This document shows positions 1 through 4,789 of a stretch of 6,803 bases of DNA, piece by piece. The notes below the pieces were generated by a model, which saw only the letters and a program-made list of their open reading frames with translations, was not told the DNA's origin and searched no databases. A program made the translations under genes and the position numbers. The stretch comes from Paramuribaculum sp. (GTDB lineage: Bacteria; Bacteroidota; Bacteroidia; Bacteroidales; Muribaculaceae). The first letter of the stretch is position 1, and every line of letters starts with the position of its first letter. Location: contig JAIDQW010000171.1 of assembly GCA_029062075.1 (NCBI GenBank), positions 1-6,803 of the forward strand. The letters run 5' to 3'.

Positions 1-1216
1 TTCCAGGATCGTTGTAGCCGGCGTTTCTGTTTGCGATATTGAAATAGGCATTAGACTTAATTGAAAAATCATTCCCTGTTTCAGTATTTTCAATACTGTG
101 ATCAAAACCAACGATAATATATCCGCCAAAGCCGCCAAGCGACACATACAGTTCTTTACCCAACCGCTCTTCAGCCCAGAGTATTGCAGATTCATGAGTA
201 GTTTCGTTTCCGGTCATCCCTCCGGTCTGTGTTTCACCTATAAATTGTCCGGGAGCGGGCACCCACTCGAATACTTTGTTGCATTTAGCTTTGCTTGCAC
301 CTACGGCTCTCCTCCAACGGGATTCCTCGGTAGCGTTGACGCACTCAACTATAACCGATGCGCTTACCGACCCATCTACCGTGAGATTTACCACATATTC
401 CCCGGGAGCGTCCGGAGTAAAGGCAAAAACCTCAGTATCGCAGTCTGTTGCAGTGCCATTTACTGTCCATTCGTAAGAGTTTGTTTCAACACCCGCTACT
501 ATCGGGCGTAACATTATTGTTCTTCCGGGAAATGTAAATCGCCTTGTAGAGGAATTGAAATACGACACTGAAGGAAATTCAAGTGTAAAAGGCAGTGCAT
601 CTACCACATGAATCGTAAATTGTCTTTCGTCTGTTCCGTCCTCGTTGGTTGATTTAACACTTACGATATAATCACCGGTTTCATCAGTTGAAAAATGGAA
701 AGTAGTTCCGGTTGAATAAGGCTTTCCGTTTAAGCTCCATTCAACCTCAGTGTTTAGTCCCTCACTTCCGAAATTAGCTATCTCGGGGGTAAGCATATAG
801 TCGGTACCGGCTTTCAAATACACTTCATTGCCGGTAAACGGTAGAGAAATATACGGTATTCCGGGCTCTATGACTTCCACCCGGATATCCTCGCTTGCTC
901 TCCCACCGTCAGTAATAACCGTGATATTTACATAATAGGTTCCCGGTTTACTCCACACCGCTGTAAATGAAGCTCCGCTCCCCTTCACCTCATCATCTAC
1001 CTTCCACACAAAAGTGGCGTCATCGGCATTTTCATATTTTGGAGATATAGTCAGTTCCTTTCCGGCTTTCACCTCATATACAGCTGTTTCGCTATCAAGA
1101 ATAATGCGAGGAGGAGTATCCTTTGCTATTATATCATCTTTATTACAGGAAATAAGCATCCCCCCGACCAAAATAGCCGAGAGAATGCTTAACCATGAAA
1201 AGAGTGTTTTAGCCAT
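1..1216 (-). CDS. PKD-like domain surface lipoprotein, B12-riboswitch operon, 3' end cut by window
   Basis: The reading frame opens at ATG 1216 and stays open to the window edge, giving 405 complete codons with the C-terminus missing. The N-terminus is a lipoprotein signal: a hydrophobic stretch (about residues 5-22) ends in the lipobox LISC with Cys24. It is followed by NKDD, which resembles the K-(D/E)2 export signal of surface lipoproteins in Bacteroidetes. Three PKD/Ig-like beta modules follow at about 35-116, 120-205 and 210-292, with the recurring 'G-x-Y-x-V' strand (PGTYYVNITV, TGDYIVSVKS, PGEYVVNLTV). From about 295 a different domain begins, with VFEWVPAPGQFIGE and SLGGFGGYIIVGFDHSIEN. 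I recognise these as hallmarks of a Bacteroidetes 'cell surface protein' family often found near B12 uptake genes. The start lies 7 nt after the stop of the upstream DUF4465 lipoprotein, so the two are almost certainly cotranscribed under the cobalamin riboswitch. No Shine-Dalgarno is visible, which is normal here. A role in cobalamin capture or in organising the surface complex is inferred from context; no binding residues can be identified. Confidence 0.85.
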   Translation of the reverse strand, partial: MAKTLFSWLSILSAILVGGMLISCNKDDIIAKDTPPRIILDSETAVYEVKAGKELTISPKYENADDATFVWKVDDEVKGSGASFTAVWSKPGTYYVNITVITDGGRASEDIRVEVIEPGIPYISLPFTGNEVYLKAGTDYMLTPEIANFGSEGLNTEVEWSLNGKPYSTGTTFHFSTDETGDYIVSVKSTNEDGTDERQFTIHVVDALPFTLEFPSVSYFNSSTRRFTFPGRTIMLRPIVAGVETNSYEWTVNGTATDCDTEVFAFTPDAPGEYVVNLTVDGSVSASVIVECVNATEESRWRRAVGASKAKCNKVFEWVPAPGQFIGETQTGGMTGNETTHESAILWAEERLGKELYVSLGGFGGYIIVGFDHSIENTETGNDFSIKSNAYFNIANRNAGYNDPG

Positions 1217-1223
1217 CAGTAAC

Positions 1224-2873
1224 TTAAATTTGTACAGTCACGTCATCGTAGGCGAAATATGCCGGTTGGCTGAATCCGGAACCGTTATCGCTCGAACCTG
1301 TGACATTGAACTCGATTTTTGCAACTTTACCGAGTACTGAAAGATCCCATTTTGTCCAGTCCTTTACAATATTGTCAGGACCATTACATGTATAAATGGT
1401 AGCTTCGCCTACTTTATCTCCTTTTGAATTATAACCGGTAGCAACCAGCTTCACCCAGTCATCTGGACCTATTTCAGCTGTCAGACCATTACCATTCAGA
1501 TAACAATTCATTGCATAGAGAGTATTCATAATCCACATTGACTCTACCACATGCTCTTTACCGTCACCGAATTCTATAGATGGCAGAATGGCGTCTTTCT
1601 TATATTGCGACTCGTCTCTATAACCGTCATGAACGGCAAAGTTAGCGGAACCGTTATGACCGGATGTTCCATATACGGCAAGCTGATGTGAGAAATCGCC
1701 CTCGTCCAAGTTGGTTGATACATAGTTGGAAATTGCATGACCGCCGTTCCAGTAGCAATACATTCCGTAACCTTCCACCATTGTATGCTTGAGTTCGGTA
1801 TTTCCCTCATCGTACCATTCGTAAGGTTGATCCATGCCGTAACCAGAATCTCCATATAGCATTGGTCCTCCGTACTGTTTGCTATCAATCAGATCTGACC
1901 AGTTGGTAATGTTTTTATTGCAGTATTCAAGTGTGAAAGGTTTGAATTTCACATCGGCATCCTCAAATGTGAGCACACGGCGCTCAAAAGTAGCAACCTG
2001 AATTCTCACTATCATACTTGTTCCGGCGGTAGATACAACAGTTATATCAACAACTCCCTCCTGCTCGGCATATTGATTGGCTTCAACAGGAGCTGTGATT
2101 GTCAATGTATTGTCCGCAAATGATGCGCGCCATCCGTCGGGTTTGCTTATAGAGAAGGAAGCGACATTAGCTGTCTCTACCTTGAACGACTTGCTTTCTC
2201 CGCACCGGATTATTTGTAGTCCTTCAGCATCCTCAACAGAGAAGAGAGGTGCTGAGGAATTGTAACGCTGCACACGGAATGTGCTGCCGTCGGCAAGCGT
2301 AAATTCAACATATTCCGAATTTGAGACATCTACTTTGGAAAATAATGAGTCCCCCTTGTCGCCATTTGCTGCAACTCCGGTTGAAGTCCAAACTTTACCA
2401 CCATCGGTAGATATTTCCCAGATTCCGGTCTCGGGATTTATTCTCATCTGCGGGGCTACCGCATCTGCTCCGTCGAGGGCTGTCGCACGTACTTTCTCGC
2501 CATCCACAATCAGCCACTCACCGGCGATAGTCCAGTAATACAGACCATCGTCATCTTTACGCACAGATATTTCAGGAGCCGATGCTCCGTCAATACCATT
2601 GGAAATAGTTGCTTCGGTGCCGTTGGAAAATTTGATTGTATATCCGTTTTCCGTCGGGGTTATTGCTGTAATGGAAATATTATTTTGAATTGCCTGAAGA
2701 ATAGACTGAAGACTCTTTATATCGGTATTCATCTGAGCCGAAGCAGTCTCAAGGGTTTCAACTCGATCTTCAATGCCATTTACTGCATTCCAAAGATCTG
2801 AATCATCATAGCTACATGCAGAGGGTATAAAAAGTGCCGCCGCAAGAGACAGAATAATAATTGATTTTCGCAT
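1224..2873 (-). CDS. DUF4988/DUF4465 surface lipoprotein, BtuH-like candidate B12-binding protein
   Basis: This 549-residue protein is the first gene after the cobalamin riboswitch. ATG 2873 is chosen because it begins a classic lipoprotein signal (MRKS, hydrophobic core, lipobox PSAC with Cys20). A TTG 10 codons upstream is in frame but would put a charged extension before the signal. The acidic run SYDDSD after the cysteine fits surface export. Residues about 23-205 match DUF4988 (the N-terminal region annotated in PL29-type proteins). They comprise a predicted coiled coil (about 26-65, heptad-like, LETASAQ/IKSLQSILQ), then repeated G-x-DG modules with YYWTIAGEWL and the ending TLADGSTFRVQ. 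Residues about 210-297 form an Ig/BACON-like beta domain. Residues about 300-549 match DUF4465: FEDAD at the start, MNTLYAMNCYLNGNG, DDWVKLVATGY, and SQPAYFAYDDVTV at the end. From recall, BtuH proteins of gut Bacteroidetes are surface B12-binding lipoproteins with this kind of C-terminal domain. Together with the riboswitch this suggests corrinoid capture for a BtuB-type transporter. The DUF assignment is strong; the BtuH assignment is an inference. Confidence 0.88.
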   Translation of the reverse strand: MRKSIIILSLAAALFIPSACSYDDSDLWNAVNGIEDRVETLETASAQMNTDIKSLQSILQAIQNNISITAITPTENGYTIKFSNGTEATISNGIDGASAPEISVRKDDDGLYYWTIAGEWLIVDGEKVRATALDGADAVAPQMRINPETGIWEISTDGGKVWTSTGVAANGDKGDSLFSKVDVSNSEYVEFTLADGSTFRVQRYNSSAPLFSVEDAEGLQIIRCGESKSFKVETANVASFSISKPDGWRASFADNTLTITAPVEANQYAEQEGVVDITVVSTAGTSMIVRIQVATFERRVLTFEDADVKFKPFTLEYCNKNITNWSDLIDSKQYGGPMLYGDSGYGMDQPYEWYDEGNTELKHTMVEGYGMYCYWNGGHAISNYVSTNLDEGDFSHQLAVYGTSGHNGSANFAVHDGYRDESQYKKDAILPSIEFGDGKEHVVESMWIMNTLYAMNCYLNGNGLTAEIGPDDWVKLVATGYNSKGDKVGEATIYTCNGPDNIVKDWTKWDLSVLGKVAKIEFNVTGSSDNGSGFSQPAYFAYDDVTVQI

Positions 2874-2902
2874 TTTATATGGTTTATTAATGTAAATACG
2901 CA

Positions 2903-2951
2903 AATAAAAACCCGTCTGCGTTATCTACGGGAATTGTAGAGTGCAAACGGG
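2903..2951 (-). terminator. Intrinsic terminator-like hairpin of the riboswitch expression platform
   Basis: On the minus strand, CCCGTTTGC (2951-2943) pairs with GCAGACGGG (2919-2911) to give a 9-bp stem with one G-U pair. An inner TCTAC/GTAGA stem lies within the loop. The 3' arm runs directly into TTTTTATTT (2910-2902). The whole structure sits between the cobalamin aptamer and the start codon at 2873, where it could stop transcription before the lipoprotein gene. A possible antiterminator exists: GGGATAT in the transcript (3002-2996) is complementary to ATATCCC (2955-2949), which includes the first three bases of the terminator stem. The hairpin and U-tract are seen directly; its regulation by B12 is inferred. 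Confidence 0.7.
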
Positions 2952-3032
2952 ATATAATGCTTTTGTCTGGAATTGCGTACTATTCTATGAGGGAGATATC
3001 CCCTACTTCATAATTGCGAAAACCGGAATCAG

Positions 3033-3054
3033 ATGCCCATAAACCCGCAGGCAC
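3033..3054 (-). other. Small leader hairpin downstream of the aptamer
   Basis: On the minus strand, GTGCC (3054-3050) can pair with GGCAT (3037-3033; one G-U) around a 12-nt loop containing GCGGG. It lies 18 nt after the aptamer, where class-I cobalamin riboswitches often carry the hairpin whose loop kisses the aptamer. I could not identify a convincing complementary loop sequence, so this assignment is tentative. Confidence 0.3.
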
Positions 3055-3072
3055 GTTCAATTTTGAGTTGTA

Positions 3073-3331
3073 AAATGGCAGGTCTTCTGACTTATCCCGG
3101 TTCAATCGCGCCTTCCCAGTCGTTTGGTGACCAGTGGCTTGTTGCGATTAACGATTCAATCAATTCACGATGCACGATGCACGATTCACGATTATAATTG
3201 TGCATTGAGCATTGAGCATTGTGCATTGAATCAGTGGGAATTACAGCAGCGGGTACTGTCGAGGAATCACACCTCGTTCCCTTTTGATGCTCCTTATCGC
3301 CTCCACTCCTGAAGGGCAGAGCAACCATTTT
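3073..3331 (-). ncRNA. Cobalamin (vitamin B12) riboswitch aptamer
   Basis: Read on the minus strand, the conserved elements of the cobalamin riboswitch appear in order. First is AAAAGGGAA (3285-3277), then the P5-type hairpin CGAGG-TGTGATT-CCTCG (3276-3260), then ACAGTACCCGCTGCTGTAA (3259-3241). A variable arm follows, then GCCACTGG (3138-3131), GGGAAGG (3117-3111), and finally the diagnostic 3' box AAGTCAGAAGACCTGCC (3093-3077). The ends are closed by a perfect 7-bp P1 helix, AAAATGG (3331-3325) with CCATTTT (3079-3073). The RNA binds a B12 form and normally represses uptake or corrinoid-related genes when B12 is plentiful. It lies directly upstream of the DUF4465 lipoprotein gene in the same orientation. 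The variable arm is greatly enlarged by a heptamer-repeat hairpin. Family identity is secure; corrinoid selectivity cannot be read from the sequence. Confidence 0.95.
3153..3232. repeat. Heptamer-repeat imperfect inverted repeat inside the riboswitch variable arm
   Basis: On the plus strand four tandem copies of CACGATK (3166-3193) are followed, across the palindromic centre ATTATAAT (3191-3198), by four tandem copies of GCATTGW (3202-3229). The two arrays are imperfect inverted copies about the axis 3194.5, spanning 3160-3229, and the mismatches recur every 7 nt. At the base, GATTCAAT (3153-3160) is perfectly complementary to ATTGAATC (3225-3232), in a register shifted by 4 nt. The RNA would form one long irregular helix of roughly 35 bp within the variable arm between the CTGCTGTAA core and the GCCACTGG box. 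Similar short tandem repeats occur in Bacteroidetes intergenic regions to my knowledge, but I cannot name a described family. Confidence 0.85.
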
Positions 3332-3338
3332 CCATTTG

Positions 3339-3367
3339 CAAAGATGAGAATTTTAATTAATATGAAA
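3339..3367 (-). promoter_or_regulatory. Probable Bacteroidetes-type promoter of the B12 operon
   Basis: On the minus strand, CATCTTTG (3346-3339) matches the Bacteroidetes -7 box TAnnTTTG except at the first base. TTTC (3367-3364) lies 17 nt upstream in place of the -33 TTTG. Transcription would start around 3333-3336, which is right where the P1 helix of the riboswitch begins (3331). That positional fit is the main support; the -33 element is weak. The rest of the 3332-3408 stretch is AT-rich, with no clear terminator for the preceding gene. Confidence 0.45.
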
Positions 3368-3408
3368 TCTTACTTACCTTATTATTTAATATCTATTAAC
3401 ATATGTTT

Positions 3409-4713
3409 CTATTCTTCTGACCGTTCACTGTTTTTTATCCGTCGGTCATTCACGAATGATTTCCAGCTGTTTTTCATGCTGCGGTGTGCCTTGACATAGG
3501 ATATTCCGGTCATCTGCTTGAGAATTAACAATGCCCTGTTGCCTATTTTGAAATTATTGCGTCCTGAATATTTACTGATGTATCTGTGGTCGGGCACATA
3601 AGCGAGTCTCACCTTTTCGGCATCAATAGAGTTGACGCGGTCTATAAGAGCCTTTATCTCCGGAGACAGGTCCGGAGAGTTCATCGGCTCATATATTCCT
3701 GTTTCGTTGACATCAAACTTATGTGATTCCCACTTCTTTGCCTCCTTGAGAGTTATAAACTCCTTGTCAAGAATATAAACATCCGCTGTAGTGCTCACAA
3801 AGCAAGGTTCGTTCAGTCTGTTGAACCTGAACATATCGCGCGCCCTGCCTCTTGAGTCTATCCGGTAAGAATACTTATCAAGATCCAACACCCTGAGAGT
3901 ATCTCCGGATATATCATAATCGAAGTTAATCTTAAGCTGCTCGAAATCAACATATTTCTTAAAGAACAGATCCAGATTCGGCACCACTCTGCGCCTGAGA
4001 GTGTCTGCAAGGAGATCTACAGTAATATTCAGGCTGTCTCCGGCTCTTGCCCAAATTTCAGAGGGGCTGTATTTTCCTCTGACCGTATCAGTCGCACTCT
4101 CTGAGACTCTCATCGCCAAAGGCAATACTGAATTAGGCGGAAGCCCCACCCAGTCAGACCATGAGAAATGGTTGAGATATGAATCACTCACACTGTCAAG
4201 CCCGTGAGTGTTGGTAAAGCGGTAGTATGACTTGCTTGTCAGAGTGCGAGGAATAACCCACCCGTTGAATTTGGTCCTCTTATCTGTTTTAATCATAAAA
4301 TCCACCATCTTCTCCCTGAATAAGAACACAGTGTCGGTGTAGGTGGATAGGGAAGAGAATTCCCTGACAAATGCCAGGACATGCAGTAGGCGCAGCCCGC
4401 GAGCATCTACAACAACTTCAGGCAGACGGGAATAAAATTCCTCCATAAAAACAGTATCCGCATCAGCGCTTGAAACTATTTTATCCTTGAAGCCTATATA
4501 GCGTACCGTTATCGGAAAGCTTACAGAGGACTGTTCAGGAATGTGTCCGCGTTTATTGCTCACTGCAATAGCCCTTCCGCTCTTATCGTAAACCGAGGCT
4601 CCCGGCAAGGGCTCCCGGCTCGCCGAATCCACGACAATTATATGCCTGGCAGCAGCATCCGTCAAGTTGACGGACAACATAAAAAGCATGATAACGACAA
4701 CACAGCGAACCAT
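3409..4713 (-). CDS. Secreted CarboxypepD_reg-like domain protein of unknown function
   Basis: This 434-residue protein begins at ATG 4713 with a Sec signal peptide (MVRC, hydrophobic core to about residue 17, small residues around 20-22). Residues about 24-95 form a carboxypeptidase regulatory-like beta-sandwich domain: IIVVDSASREPLPGASVYD, then VSNKRGHI, then VRYIGFKDK. This is the fold found at the N-terminus of many SusC-type and other Bacteroidetes envelope proteins. The remaining 340 residues show no motif I recognise. They are rich in charged and aromatic residues, contain no further membrane segment, and end in a basic tail (KAHRSMKNSWKSFVNDRR). There is no lipobox and no beta-barrel C-terminal signature, and it is far shorter than a TonB-dependent receptor, so a periplasmic or outer-membrane-associated location is likely. 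It lies 76 nt after the S41 protease gene, separated by a stem-loop, and 535 nt before the B12 lipoprotein gene. No link to B12 is evident. The gene call is strong; the function is unknown. Confidence 0.88.
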   Translation of the reverse strand: MVRCVVVIMLFMLSVNLTDAAARHIIVVDSASREPLPGASVYDKSGRAIAVSNKRGHIPEQSSVSFPITVRYIGFKDKIVSSADADTVFMEEFYSRLPEVVVDARGLRLLHVLAFVREFSSLSTYTDTVFLFREKMVDFMIKTDKRTKFNGWVIPRTLTSKSYYRFTNTHGLDSVSDSYLNHFSWSDWVGLPPNSVLPLAMRVSESATDTVRGKYSPSEIWARAGDSLNITVDLLADTLRRRVVPNLDLFFKKYVDFEQLKINFDYDISGDTLRVLDLDKYSYRIDSRGRARDMFRFNRLNEPCFVSTTADVYILDKEFITLKEAKKWESHKFDVNETGIYEPMNSPDLSPEIKALIDRVNSIDAEKVRLAYVPDHRYISKYSGRNNFKIGNRALLILKQMTGISYVKAHRSMKNSWKSFVNDRRIKNSERSEE

Positions 4714-4727
4714 AAGGTATTAATAAT

Positions 4728-4767
4728 TCAGGGTGCCTAAGTTATAAAAATAACCGGGACACCCTGA
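4728..4767 (-). terminator. Long stem-loop between protease and CarboxypepD_reg-like genes, possible terminator
   Basis: TCAGGGTG (4728-4735) and CACCCTGA (4760-4767) form a perfect 8-bp outer stem. GTTAT (4741-4745) and ATAAC (4750-4754) form an inner stem on the same symmetry axis, around a 4-nt loop, with a mostly unpaired internal loop between the two stems. It starts 23 nt after the stop codon of the S41 gene. On the minus strand it is followed by AATTATTA, not a true U-tract, so it may be a weak terminator, an attenuator or an mRNA-stabilising hairpin. Confidence 0.5.
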
Positions 4768-4789
4768 TTTAATTGTACTTAAAGAATGT

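Noticed and set aside
98..511. 137-codon plus-strand open frame
   Set aside because: It is antisense to the PKD-like lipoprotein, whose frame is open throughout and has clear domain structure; its own product resembles nothing.
2871..2903. TTG at 2903 as the start of the DUF4465 lipoprotein
   Set aside because: It overlaps the terminator U-tract and would add 10 residues before a well-formed lipoprotein signal starting at ATG 2873.
3166..3229. CRISPR-like array
   Set aside because: The units are only 7 nt, directly tandem without spacers, and the two halves are inverted. This is a hairpin-forming repeat.
3124..3312. Plus-strand open frame across the riboswitch with a repetitive His/Cys-rich product
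   Set aside because: The apparent peptide repeats come from the heptamer arrays read in frame; it is antisense to a well-supported RNA element and has no upstream signals.
3092..3328. 78-codon open frame on the minus strand across the aptamer
   Set aside because: It lies entirely within the cobalamin riboswitch, and its translation mirrors conserved RNA boxes and the heptamer repeats, so it is not a protein gene.
3398..3407. Palindrome AACATATGTT as an operator or terminator
   Set aside because: It is short, lies in AT-rich sequence right after a stop codon, and has no U-tract or recognisable regulator motif.
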